This document shows, in pieces, positions 34,140 through 44,316 of a stretch of DNA of 64,000 nucleotides (within the stretch, counting starts at the first letter, position 1; each line of letters begins with the position of its first letter). The DNA is from Rhabdophis nuchalis (taxonomy: Eukaryota; Chordata; Lepidosauria; Squamata; Natricidae), in the NCBI GenBank assembly GCA_039707465.1, contig CM077645.1, forward strand, positions 146,936,503-147,000,502. The letters are read 5' to 3'. The position numbers and the translations under genes are program-made. The notes under the pieces are model-generated. The model saw only the letters and a list, made by a program, of their open reading frames with translations. It was not told the DNA's origin and did no database searches.

Positions 34140-34470
34140 TCAATCCAGGGAGTGAACTATAGCGTGGTACTTAAGAGATCAAGTTGCACACTGGTTCAAA
34201 TCGCTGCCAAGCCATATATTTGCTGCTGGGTGACCTTGGACAAATCTCGGAATCTTAGATAGGCATCTCAAATGTACCCAAGGTGAGGTGAGGAATATAA
34301 ATGGTCTACCTTAAATAAGTAAATGAATAAACTACTGGTGTCCTTGAATCAGTTTTGACTCCTGCCATCTGCCTAGACTAAGTTCTGCAGTTTTCTTGGC
34401 AAGTTTTTTTGGAAGTGGCTTGCTACTGTCTTTTTCCCAGAGCTGAGAAAATGACTGGCTCAAGGTCACA
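34140..34470. repeat. Old tRNA-derived SINE-like sequences
   Basis: GCACACTGGTTCAAATCGCTG (34187-34207) has a B-box, followed by GCTGGGTGACCTTGGACAAAT, a typical SINE phrase. Then 34325-34465 (CTGCAGTTTTCTTGGCAAG, GGAAGTGGCTTGCTACTGTC) matches the body of the SINE at 29310-31540. Limits are uncertain. Confidence 0.45.
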
Positions 34471-34604
34471 TCGTCCCCCTCATTTCTAGCCTGATGACCA
34501 TGTGTCTTCTGTATGTATACATATATTTCTAGGAAACCTTATTTAGTCCCACTATGCTCAATGAAGCTCTGATCATCTATCACAGATATGCTTACTTTAA
34601 GATA

Positions 34605-34989
34605 CAGGTAGTCCTCAATTTACAACAATTCGTTTAGTGGCCAAAGTTACAACAGCACTGAAAAAAAGTGACTTATGACCCTTTTTTCAGTTACGACCTT
34701 TGCAGCATCCCCATGATCAAGATCAAAATTCAGATGCTTGGCAACTGGTTCATACTTATGACGGTTTCTGAGTCCCAAGGTCACGCGATCCCCTTTTGCG
34801 ACCTTCTGACGAGCAAACTTAAATAGGAAAGCCAGATTCACTTTGCAGCCAGGTTACTAACTTACCAACTGCAGTGATTCATTTAACAACTGCTGCACGA
34901 AAGCAGCATAAAATGGGGCAAAACTCACCTAACATTCACTTAACAACAAACATTTTGGGCTCGATTATGGTCATAGGTTGGACTTCCTG
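34605..34989. mobile_element. TA-flanked MITE, 385 bp, well preserved
   Basis: The termini are CAGGTAGTCCTCAATTTAC and ATAGGTTGGACTTCCTG, with TA at 34603-34604 and 34990-34991. Interior: GAAAAAAAGTGACTTATGACC, GCAGCATCCCCATGATC, GACCTTCTGACGAGCAAAC, CACTTAACAACAAACATTTT. TA duplication and CAG ends point to a Tc1/mariner-Tigger-like superfamily; this is inferred, since no transposase is present. Confidence 0.8.
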
Positions 34990-35630
34990 TACTAGCCTCA
35001 GCATTTCTTATTTCTATTACTACAAATAGCAAGATGTTGTTTTAAGTGCTGTGAAGTTGGAGAAATGAAATAAGGATTCCTACAGTGTTGTGTGTATTCT
35101 GATCTTTTGGCCCCCTGTGTGAGTGAAACTCAGGATAAACACAGATGAAACCAGTCACTCGCCTGAACAGCAGAGAATAAAGAGTCACTGTTACAAAAAA
35201 GAGATAAATCTATATTTTGTCCTGAAATCAATATAGTAGACACGGAATGCATTTTCTTAACTGTAATATCAGCATGCTAAGAAAACGTAATTTTCCTGGA
35301 TCCTCCTTAACAAATGGGTAGTAAAGGGATCATTCTCAAAGCATCAATATGAAATTTGGAAAAACTGCCTCATTGTATACAAACATCTAAGAGCTCGCCC
35401 TGAGCAAAAATTACTTAAATTGGCATCTCATGTTAAATTGGGTCATTTAAAAAAAAAAATAGTCATGGACAAGAAGTATCTGAGGGATTCTGTTAACCCC
35501 TACATTTCTACAATCTAAGCTGTGATGCTGTGTTCGTGGAACCAAAGCCTCATACATTACAGGAAAAAATTGCCTATCTTGGGGAAATCCAGGATTTGCA
35601 AAAGAATCAATAATTTTCAGAAGATGAATC

Positions 35631-35648
35631 GGGGGGGGGGGGGGGGGG
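35631..35648 (+). repeat. G18 homopolymer
   Basis: Eighteen consecutive G follow GAAGATGAATC. Similar shorter runs lie near 44250 and 49187. Confidence 0.9.
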
Positions 35649-35929
35649 AAATCTCAACACTAAATCAGGTCCAGAATGCTCACCGAGAAGCAGAAAATCA
35701 TCACAAAACAATGCTGCAGGATTTCACTTTGGGATATTTCAGAAACTATATGTAAGCTTCCTCATACAGAGATGTTGATCCCCATCAATTTTGCAATGCC
35801 TTCATAAGTACAGGAAGTCCACTATACGCCTCTTAAATATTACAAAGTGGTTTCCAAGCTTACTTTCTTTGTCAGGAAAATCCATCATGGCAATTACTGT
35901 TTTTTGAACTGTGTTGTATATCTCATTAC

Positions 35930-36172
35930 CACGTTTCCCTGAAAATAAGGCAGGGTCTTATTTTCTTTTGATCCCCAAAATAAGCACTTGGCCTTATTTT
36001 CGAGGAGGTCTTATTATTTTTGAGGTGCAGAAGGCGGTGATCATGCAGCTGTGTTGCAATATTTTTGGGCAGGGCTTATTTTCAGGGGAGGGATTATTTT
36101 AGCACATGCGCTCAAAATCCCGATTGGGCTTATTATCTGAAGAGGTCTTATTTTCGGGGAAACAGAGTAGTT
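35930..36172. mobile_element. GTTTCCCTGAAAATAAGG...GGGGAAACAG MITE
   Basis: The left end CACGTTTCCCTGAAAATAAG and right end CTTATTTTCGGGGAAACAG are inverted repeats. The interior is AT-rich (AAATAAGCACTTGGCCTTAT, GGTCTTATTATTTTTGAGG). The same family lies at 19205-19400. Confidence 0.65.
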
Positions 36173-36896
36173 TTACTCTGCTAAAATATTCCAGGTCTTC
36201 AATTGTTCATATGAGAATATGAAGAAAGCATCTAGGTCAGGGGTGTCAAACTCAAGGCCTAGGGGCCAGATTTGGCCTGGGGGGTACTTGCATCTGGCCT
36301 GGGGGAGTCACCCTGGAAACAGTGAAGGACCATCTTGCGGTGCAGCTGCCACGGCCACCTGCAACCCTCTGCCAGTGAAAATGAAGCTCTATTTTCATTG
36401 GCAGAGGGTTGCAGGAGGCTATGGCAGCCAAAACCGAGGCCTATAAGAACTGTTATCCGGGCCTGGCCAGGAGTAGGAGGAATGCCTTGGCCTGGCCTTT
36501 TCCTGAGAGGATGCAAGACCAGAAGAGCCCTTTAAAAAAATCTGGGCCCCAGAGACTGCCCCCTCCCTCCCCTCCTCCACCCCCAACGATTCCCCAAATT
36601 ACACTCTTGACCCCCCCTCCACCCGGACTGATAGACTGATTGACCATTTCTAACATCTGCAATGAATTTTTGAGATCAAGCCGGACTATATCCCACTGTG
36701 CATGTGAATTATTTAATTATTACTTTCAACATCTATTTTTACCATTCTAATTGTCAACATGCTCCCCATAATTAACTTTGACCCATTTTATATCTCGTAT
36801 TTATAGTTGTATTATATTTTTATATCTATATATTTATATATTTATGTATTTATATGTGTATATGTATTTATATATTTATATTTATATACTATAATT

Positions 36897-39440
36897 ATGA
36901 CTATGTACTCTGTGGCAGACCTTATGCTTCTGCGAGAGTCCCCGCTCTCGCAGGTTTGGCCCTCCTCGTTAACGAGGGCCCGCCTCGAGGAGGGATTTAT
37001 TAATCCGGAGAGGTGGGCGAAGCGCGGTCTCAGGGGTTTTTTAGTTAGGAAATTGTTTAAATTATCTTTTTTAGGGGGTTCAAGGGAGGGGGGTAGATAT
37101 AGACAGATGGAGATGGAAACAGCAATTAGTAGTAAGGGCCAGGATAGCAGTCGACGGCGGGAAGCGGAAGGCGAAAGGCAGGGGGATATTCGAGTCGTTC
37201 CTCAGGAGGGCATACCAATTCAGAGGGTCGTGGGGAGGGGCAGGACCGAGGGGAGACAATTTTCATCCTCCCGGTTGGTGGCACGCAGCCGTTGGTTACA
37301 GACGGTCGGGTGCCACAACCCTCGCAGGCTAGGTGGCCAGGGAATACAGAGCCAGGGTCTGCGGCTGATGTTTTGCAACGCCAGGTCCGTTGTCAACAAA
37401 GCCCCCCTCATTAGTGACCTTGTGTCAGAGGGGGAGCCGGACCTGGTAGGAATAGCGGAGACCTGGTTGGGCCACGAGGGAGGTCATCCCCTCGTTGAAA
37501 TGTGCCCACCAGGTTACCGCGCATTTCATCAGCCGCGGGCCCTAGGCAGGGGTGGTGGGGTAGCGGTCATTATCAAGGAAGGCCTGGAGCCGAGAGAGAC
37601 CATTGTGCCGCAGACCTCTGGCTGTGAGTCCCTCTGCATGAAGTGGGGCCTAGGGAGGCAGTTGGGCTTGCTGGTTGTATACCTGGCTCCCCGCTATGTA
37701 GCAGCAGCCCTGCCCGAGCTCCTGGAGGTGATCGCTACGGTGGCAGTGGAGACCCCCAGACTTATAGTTATGGGGGACTTTAACCTGCCATCGTTGGGCG
37801 AATCATCCGTGGTAGCTCGGGAGTTCATGGCTTCCATGACGGCCATGGACCTGACCCAAGTAATTTATGGCCCCACCCATGAGGGTGGACATACGCCGGA
37901 CCTCATCTTCGTCTCGGGCCAATGGAAGAGTGATCTGGGTACAGGGGACATAGACATCATACCCTTGTCATGGTCAGACCACTCACTTCTCCGACTCGAC
38001 TTTCCGACCGCTGCTCCCCTCCGCGGGGAGGCGGAACCAGAGTTACCAATCTGGTACCGCCCCAGGCGCTTGATGGACCCGGATGGGTTCCAGACAGCGC
38101 TTGGGCCATTTCCTGTATCCCTGACCCGCGCCCCGATGGAGGACCTCACGGCCGCATGGAATAGTGCGTCCGTGGGAGCCTTGGATCGGGTCGCGCCCTT
38201 GCGGCCTCTCTCGCGGCGGCGAACCACCCTGGCTCCTTGGTTTACTGAGGGGCTGCGGGTGATGAAACGCCGCAAGAGATGCCTAGAGAGAAGATGGAGG
38301 GCTAGCCGCTCTGAATCTGACCGGACACAGGTAAGAGCCCATTTACGGACTTACATTGTGGCGCTGAGGGTGGCCAAACGTCATCATTGTGCCACCCTCA
38401 TAGCATCCGCAGAAAACCGCCCTGCCGCCCTGTTTAGGGTGACCCGTTCCCTCCTCCAACAGAGGGAGCGGGAAGCCCCGTTACAGGGTAGGGCAGAGGA
38501 ATTTGTGATTTTTCTGCAGGAGAAAACCGCCCAGATACAGAGTGAGCTAGCCCCCATTCATGGCCCAGTGGGATGCCACGAGGGAGATCTTGTTTGGGAG
38601 GAGTTTGACCCCGTTACTTCCGAGGATATGGACAGGTTACGTGGGCGACTGCGAGCCACCACATGTTCATTGGACCCGTGCCCCTCCTGGCTTGTACTGG
38701 CATCCTGGGAGGTGACACGAGGCTGGCTCCAAGAGGTTATCAACGCATCCTTGAGTGAGGGTTCCTTGCCTGCCTCCCTAAAAGAGGCTATGGTGAGGCC
38801 CCTCCTCAAGAAGCCCTCTTTGGACCCAGCTATTTTGAACAACTACCGTCCAGTCTCCAACCTTCCCTTCTTGGCGAAGGTTGTTGAGAGTGTGGTGGCA
38901 CAACAGTTTCCCCGTCACCTGGAGGAAGTTGACTATCTAGATCCGCGCCAGTCCGGCTTTCGGCCCGGGCATAGCACCGAGACGGCATTGGTCGCGTTGG
39001 TAGATGATCTATGGAGGGCCAGAGATGGGGGATGTTCCTCCATCCTGGTCCTATTAGACCTCTCAGCGGCTTTCGATACCATCGACCATGGTATCCTATT
39101 GCATCGGCTGGGGGGGTTGGGGGTGGGAGGCACTGTTTTGCGGTGGTTCTCCTCCTACCTCTCTGGCCGATCGCAATTTGTGCGGGCAGGAGAGCAGAGG
39201 TCGACCCCGAGACCCCTCACATGCGGGGTGCCTCAGGGGTCGGTCCTCTCGCCTCTCCTGTTTAATGCATATATGAAGCCGTTGGGTGAGATCATCCGTG
39301 GTTTTGGGGTAGAGTACCATCTGTACGCTGATGACACCCAGCTGTACATATCTACCCCAAACCACCCCAACGATGCCGTAGCGGTGATGTGCCAGTGCCT
39401 GGAAGCCGTGCGGATCTGGATGGGAAGTAACCCGACTTAG
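36897..39440 (+). CDS. L2-clade LINE ORF2, endonuclease and RT part
   Basis: The open frame is continuous from 36807 to a stop at 39438-39440. The first 30 codons translate AT-rich repeat, so a start at 36897 (MTMYSVADL) or later is more likely. The endonuclease domain begins about 37366 (LMFCNARSVVNK) with AETWLG, VMGDFNLPS and the SWSDHSLL signature. The reverse transcriptase follows: LNNYRPVSNLPFLAKVVE, RQSGFRPGHSTETAL, LLDLSAAFDTIDH, CGVPQGSVLSPLLF, and the catalytic YADD at about 39327-39338. The frame is lost about 100 bp later (39430-39435), where one extra C in AACCCGACTT brings in the stop. The product would nick DNA and copy its own RNA. Confidence 0.85.
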   Translation: MTMYSVADLMLLRESPLSQVWPSSLTRARLEEGFINPERWAKRGLRGFLVRKLFKLSFLGGSREGGRYRQMEMETAISSKGQDSSRRREAEGERQGDIRVVPQEGIPIQRVVGRGRTEGRQFSSSRLVARSRWLQTVGCHNPRRLGGQGIQSQGLRLMFCNARSVVNKAPLISDLVSEGEPDLVGIAETWLGHEGGHPLVEMCPPGYRAFHQPRALGRGGGVAVIIKEGLEPRETIVPQTSGCESLCMKWGLGRQLGLLVVYLAPRYVAAALPELLEVIATVAVETPRLIVMGDFNLPSLGESSVVAREFMASMTAMDLTQVIYGPTHEGGHTPDLIFVSGQWKSDLGTGDIDIIPLSWSDHSLLRLDFPTAAPLRGEAEPELPIWYRPRRLMDPDGFQTALGPFPVSLTRAPMEDLTAAWNSASVGALDRVAPLRPLSRRRTTLAPWFTEGLRVMKRRKRCLERRWRASRSESDRTQVRAHLRTYIVALRVAKRHHCATLIASAENRPAALFRVTRSLLQQREREAPLQGRAEEFVIFLQEKTAQIQSELAPIHGPVGCHEGDLVWEEFDPVTSEDMDRLRGRLRATTCSLDPCPSWLVLASWEVTRGWLQEVINASLSEGSLPASLKEAMVRPLLKKPSLDPAILNNYRPVSNLPFLAKVVESVVAQQFPRHLEEVDYLDPRQSGFRPGHSTETALVALVDDLWRARDGGCSSILVLLDLSAAFDTIDHGILLHRLGGLGVGGTVLRWFSSYLSGRSQFVRAGEQRSTPRPLTCGVPQGSVLSPLLFNAYMKPLGEIIRGFGVEYHLYADDTQLYISTPNHPNDAVAVMCQCLEAVRIWMGSNPT

Positions 39441-40173
39441 GCTCAACCCGACCAAGACCGAGTGGCTGTGGTTTCCGGCTGCCCGATTCAACCAGCTTTC
39501 TCCAACGCTGGCCATAGGGGGCGAACATCTTGCCCCTGTGGATGGGGCGCGCAATTTGGGTGTCCTCCTGGATACCCGGCTGTCTATGGAAGAGCAAGTG
39601 ACAGCCGTGGCCAGGAGGGCGTTTTACCAGGTTCGCCTGGTTCGCCAATTGCGCCCCCTATTGGATCGGGACGCCCTTCGCACAGTCACTCATGCCCTCG
39701 TGACATCCCGACTGGACTATTGTAACTCTCTCTACATGGGGCTCCCCTTGAGGTGCACCCGGAGGCTTCAGTTAGTTCAGAATGCGGCCGCGCGAGCAAT
39801 TATGGGCACCTCTAGGTTTGCCCACGTAACACCGCTCTTGCGCGAGCTGCACTGGCTACCTGTCGTCTTCCGGGTGCGCTTCAAGGTGTTAGTTATCATC
39901 TTCAAAGCGCTCCATGGCTCGGGACCTAGCTATCTGCGAGATCGGATCCTGCCCCACACATCCTCACGACCGATTCGCTCCCACAGAGAGGGGCTTCTCC
40001 GGGTGCCGTCCACTAGACTTTGTCAGCGGGCGACGCCCAGGGGAAGGGCGCTCTCTGTGGCGGGCCCGGCCCTCTGGAACGACCTTCCCCCTGATATTAG
40101 AACGACCACCGACCTCCGCTCCTTCCGTGTAAAATTGAAGACCCATCTCTTTCGACTGGCCGGCCTTGAATAG
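39441..40173 (+). pseudogene. L2-clade LINE ORF2, C-terminal part after the frameshift
   Basis: This continues ORF2 in the +1 frame. The open stretch 39538-40173 encodes LGVLLDTRLSMEEQVTAVAR, TSRLDYCNSLYMGLPLRC, RVRFKVLVIIFKALHG and PALWNDLPPDIRTTTDLRSF, ending at a stop after FRLAGLE. It is the thumb and C-terminal region of the reverse transcriptase and has no start of its own. Confidence 0.8.
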
Positions 40174-40344
40174 TTCTCTCTGTCTTTTAATTATAAATTT
40201 TAAATGGGTTTTTAATTTATGTTTTTAGCACGGGTAGATTTATTTAATTCGATTTTAAGAAATATTTGTATTATTGTATATTGTTTTTAATTATGCCTGT
40301 GCACCGCCCCGGGTCCCTGTGGGGAGAGGGTGCGGTTAATAAAT

Positions 40345-40348
40345 CCCA

Positions 40349-40388
<40 letters not shown>
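40345..40388 (+). repeat. (TTA)n tail of the L2 LINE
   Basis: About 14 ATT/TTA units directly follow the LINE 3' end. Confidence 0.95.
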
Positions 40389-40627
40389 ATTTATAAAAAT
40401 GGAACTCAGGAGCCCATTTTTGGGGGCAGAGCAGTTGGGCCACCATAGATGCCCCCAACATAAGTGATGTTGAGTTGGCCTCACCTATCCTGGCCACACT
40501 CACCCCGGACCTCCAAGGTCAAACATAACCCTCAATGAAATTGGGTTTTTCACCCCTGATCTACATGAAGGGCTTGCTCACATTGCTCTGGAATATCACA
40601 GATCATCTCACAGAGTCCTTTACAACC

Positions 40628-40727
40628 AGGGGTTTTTAATCTTGTTGAACCCCAGGATCCTTTGAAAATCTGATGAAACATAAAAAACCTACCTACACAC
40701 ACTCTCTCCCTCCCTCCCTCCCTACTG

Positions 40728-40793
<66 letters not shown>

Positions 40794-40937
40794 ATCCTTC
40801 TACCTACCTACCCACACACACTCTCTCTCCCTACCTACCTACCGTATTTCTGTCTCTCTCTTTCTATTTCTTTATCCTTCTACCTACCTATCTACCTACA
40901 CACACACATTCTCTCTCCCTCCCTTACCTACTGTATT

Positions 40938-40968
<31 letters not shown>

Positions 40969-41132
40969 CTTAATCTACCTACCTACCTACTCTCTCTACC
41001 TACCGTATTTCTCTTTCTTTCTCTCCCTCTCTCTCCCTCTATCTACCTACCTACTTTTTTTTGTAATTTGCCTCTTCAAAACCTTGGTGCATCTTATACT
41101 CTGGTGAGTCTTATACTCCAAAAAATAAGGTA
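40628..41132. repeat. Composite CT/CTAC minisatellite in a GTATAAGACGC element
   Basis: A short hAT-like start (AGGGGTTTTTAATCTTG) at 40628 leads into 40680-41060. Here blocks of (CTAC)n, (CT)n and TACYGTATTTCTSTCTC recur roughly every 60-110 bp. The right end reads GCCTCTTCAAAACCTTGGTG, ATACTCCAAAAAATAAGGTA, the reverse complement of the start at 23386. Confidence 0.75.
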
Positions 41133-43079
41133 CTTCACATGTAAATTAAATAATGAACAGTATTTTATGAAAATGTTTTACATAGGAACTAGCATATTAT
41201 TAAATCCAGTCTCTTAAGTTTATCCAGCTAACCCTGAAAATGTATGTGCAATTGGCTCTCTATAAACAGGAATTTTAGAAAATGTTGACCTATACAGTTG
41301 TAGCTGCTTTAAAAAAATCACACACAGGGAGACATGGAAATAATGAAACAGACTAAATAAGACTTTCAAGAAATATAAACAGAAGGCTGTGTAAATTTTG
41401 CAATGGGAAGAATCACAAAAATGTGCACTATATACACTGCAACATGAATCCTTGCATACTTTACTTAATACACTAAGCCATGGATCTTGTAAAAAATATG
41501 AACAAGTCTGCATTTCACTGATGGGATAAAAGAAATATTCCTTTGCTTATTTATTACCATTATTTGTATGGCTTAAAGGTGAAACAAAATGCCACAGGAG
41601 ACTTAGCAGCAAGCTGATGTCCTCAGATTCAACAAAAACAACTATATCCTGTAGAGAGACTGTGGGTGTATGAATATGTGCGCGCACACACACACAAATG
41701 CATACCAAAGCTTGGGTCTTATAGGCATTACCTTTTGTAGACATACTTTGAGTACAAATAACTTTCAATCTGATTACAGAAATAGATGCTATCATGAAAT
41801 TGATCAAATTTCCCATTCAGTGAATATAAAAATTTATAGATGATTAGGAATTTATCATACATAGGATGTAACAGAGTGATTAAATGTAAGTAGCCCATAT
41901 ATACAACTGTTGTAAGTGCAAACCTGAAGGACTGGAAGTTATCTGGGAAATGTCTACACACCGCTGAAATCTTCACTATATCTACTATTGCAATCTTGAT
42001 AAAACAAAAAATGCAATTGTCCTTATCAGATGTTTTTGCTGATATTAAACAAAACGGACATATCTAGAGCTTTTTTAAGGAGGAAAGAGAAAAACCTGTA
42101 TTGTAAAACATTAAATGCATCTTGCAACACACATACACACACCATATAAAGCTATAATAGAGACTAATTGCAGATCCAGAGGGAAGCATATTTCACAGAT
42201 CTTGCTGAATCCTGTGGTGCTTGGCTTTGGCATGCAGTATGAATCAGCCATTGTGATATAAAATCAAGCTTTACAACTTGTCTGTTCTCGGTCAACTGGG
42301 ATGCATTCAACAAATCATGTCTAAGACTACAGATTTTTTTCTCATATGCCAAGCAGGCATCAATAAACATTTACTGTTTACTGCCTCTTATATCCTGCCT
42401 TATCTCCAACAATTCAAGGCTGTATACACTATTCACACCTAAATAAAACGCCATCAAAATAGATTGGGCTGAAGCAATTTATTAGGCCAAAGTTACTAGG
42501 AAGAACCATAATTGAGTAGACAATGAATCCCTAGTCAAAGTCTAAACCACAGCTACCTAAGTCATTTAGAGTTTAAAAGATTCAAACCAATAATAACTCT
42601 CAATCAGAGCTTTTAACATTGGGGTGATACAATTGATGATCACTGTATCATTCATTCATTAGCTAGCAACAGCAATGTAGTTGTCATATTTTGCTCTAGC
42701 TGACTTTTGGTTACTCTTCAGGGTAATGTTTTAGTAATTCAACCAGGTATCAGATCAGATTAATTCAGTATGCATAAAGACCTACTCATGCCTTCCAGAA
42801 AGCTGCTATGAGCTTTGCTTATTTGGAAGCTAGTGTTATGAATTAACTGGCCACTCTTTGGCAAAACTACCATCTTAAATATTTACAGAAACAGGAGAGT
42901 CAAAAAAAAATTCTTTCAGGGATCAACAACAGCCCCAAATTGTCTCTCAAATCACTTCTAATGTCCTCATTTTACAATGCCAATGCCATAAGGAAAGTGA
43001 GACGCACCACATCAAATCTCTGGAAAACGAAAAGCCATTAAATTAAATCCTGAATTAACATTAAAAACATATTTTTTTC

Positions 43080-43300
43080 ATGCGGCCGGCCTGGCATAGC
43101 TGATGTAGCTATGTTATTATTTTAATTGGGTTTTTAAATCATGTTTTTAGCACGGGCTAACCTTATTTAATTCTAGTTGTAACCATTGGATTGTTGTATT
43201 TTTTATATTTTATAGTTCCTGTGCACCGCCCTGAGTCCCACGTTGGGAGAGAGGGCGGTATAGAAATTTGATAAATAAAATAACTAAATAAAATAAACAT
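43080..43300 (+). mobile_element. L2-clade LINE, 3' end only
   Basis: GCGGCCGGCCTGGCATAGC, ATCATGTTTTTAGCACGGGC and CTGTGCACCGCCCTGAGTCC match the 3' region of the LINE at 36670-40388. The tail is AATAAAATAACTAAATAAAA. Confidence 0.8.
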
Positions 43301-43535
43301 TAATTAGGAAATTTAGGAAACTCATGAGAACATGTAAAGATGTACAGTGGTGGGCCTTACATATCACACCAAGATATAATGTGATTTGCCTGATTCCAGC
43401 TGAGCATATTTTGTATGTGGTTGATGCTTCTGCTTTAGCATTATGAACACAACCAATTATGGATTTCTCCAAACATTATGGTTAAATCTTGTATGAACAC
43501 GATAATTGCAAGTGGGTTTACATATTGCACTAAGT

Positions 43536-43709
43536 CAGCGTTTCTCAAATAGTGGGGCGCGCCCCCCAGGGGGGGCGCGAGGCTTTGTAAAGGGGCGCGC
43601 GTTTGACCTCGGCAAATCGGCTCTGCCGATTCCCTTTCTCCCTCCTCCTCCCTCCCTCCACAGCCGGCATGCTGGCCACTCGTCGCCTTTCAGGGACTGC
43701 CGTTCCTCG

Positions 43710-43755
<46 letters not shown>

Positions 43756-44316
43756 GCCTGAGCGAGCGAACGAGCGATCAAGCACAGCGGGTGGCTGGGC
43801 GGCCGGGGCAGGCTAAGGCGGGTGAGCCGGGCTGAGGAGACTCCGCGGGGAGTGGGGGCGGGGCGGGGACGACGACACACAGATAGAGAGAGGCACAGAC
43901 ACAGAGAGAGACAGGGTGCGTGAATGCGACACACACACACACACACACACACACAGTGATAGATGGGCAGACGAAGGAGAGACAGACAGAGATAGAGAGA
44001 GAGAAAGAAAAAGAAAGAAAGAAAAAAGTGGGAGAGAAAGAAAGAAAGACAGACAGAGAGAGAAAGAGAAAGAGAGACAGAAAGGAAAGAGAAAAAAGAG
44101 AGAGAAAGAAAAAAGAGAAAAAGAGAGAGAGAGAAAGAGAAAGAAATTTCTTTCTTTTTTTATTCTCTTATACGTTAATAAGGATACAGTGTTATGCAGA
44201 GGTGTACTTATAACAATTTTATAGACAAATGATACTATTTACAGTCGCGCGGGGGGGGGGGGAAATGTTTTCTTCTTCCTAGGGGGGGCCTGACAGAAAA
44301 TAATTGAGAAGCACTG
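43536..44316. mobile_element. hAT element, 781 bp, GC-rich
   Basis: The left end CAGCGTTTCTCAAATAGTGG and right end AATTGAGAAGCACTG are inverted. Exact 8-bp duplication CACTAAGT at 43528-43535 and 44317-44324. The interior has GGGGCGCGCGTTTG, an (AC)n run (43714-43752), a GC-rich module, a second (AC)n run, and a purine-rich GAAA/GAGA tract (43975-44150). No transposase. The GC-rich module matches the 24612-26035 element in reverse. Confidence 0.85.

Larger units (their letters stand above)
36670..40388 (+). mobile_element. L2-clade LINE, nearly full length
   Basis: This non-LTR retrotransposon has endonuclease and reverse transcriptase in one ORF2 and a 3' untranslated region (AATAGTTCTCTCTGTC to GGGAGAGGGTGCGGTTAATA) ending in (TTA)n at 40345-40388. 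The C-terminal domain (CNSLYMGLPLRCTRRLQLV, HWLPVVFRVRFKVL, ALWNDLPP) is L2-type, different from the CR1 copies in this window. An AT-rich stretch lies before the ORF. The 5' boundary is approximate. One frameshift in ORF2 likely makes it inactive. Confidence 0.85.
36238..40558. mobile_element. hAT element containing a whole LINE
   Basis: The left end CAGGGGTGTCAAACTCAAGG and right end TGGGTTTTTCACCCCTG are inverted. The flanks ATCTAGGT (36230-36237) and ATCTACAT (40559-40566) match at 6 of 8 bases, an aged 8-bp duplication. The element's own sequence is at 36238-36660 (GCCAGATTTGGCCTGGGGGG, GCAGAGGGTTGCAGG) and 40400-40558. The L2-clade LINE fills the middle. Confidence 0.65.

Noticed and set aside
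37865..39648. Minus-strand and alternative-frame ORFs inside the LINE at 36670-40388
   Set aside because: Overlap the endonuclease and reverse transcriptase frame, which has all the catalytic motifs.
40673..41107. 144-codon Ser/Leu-rich frame
   Set aside because: Translation of the CT/CTAC minisatellite.
43713..43955. A coding exon in the GC-rich part of the hAT at 43536-44316
   Set aside because: Frames are made of (AC)n and GC-rich core shared with another hAT element; no splice sites or protein similarity.
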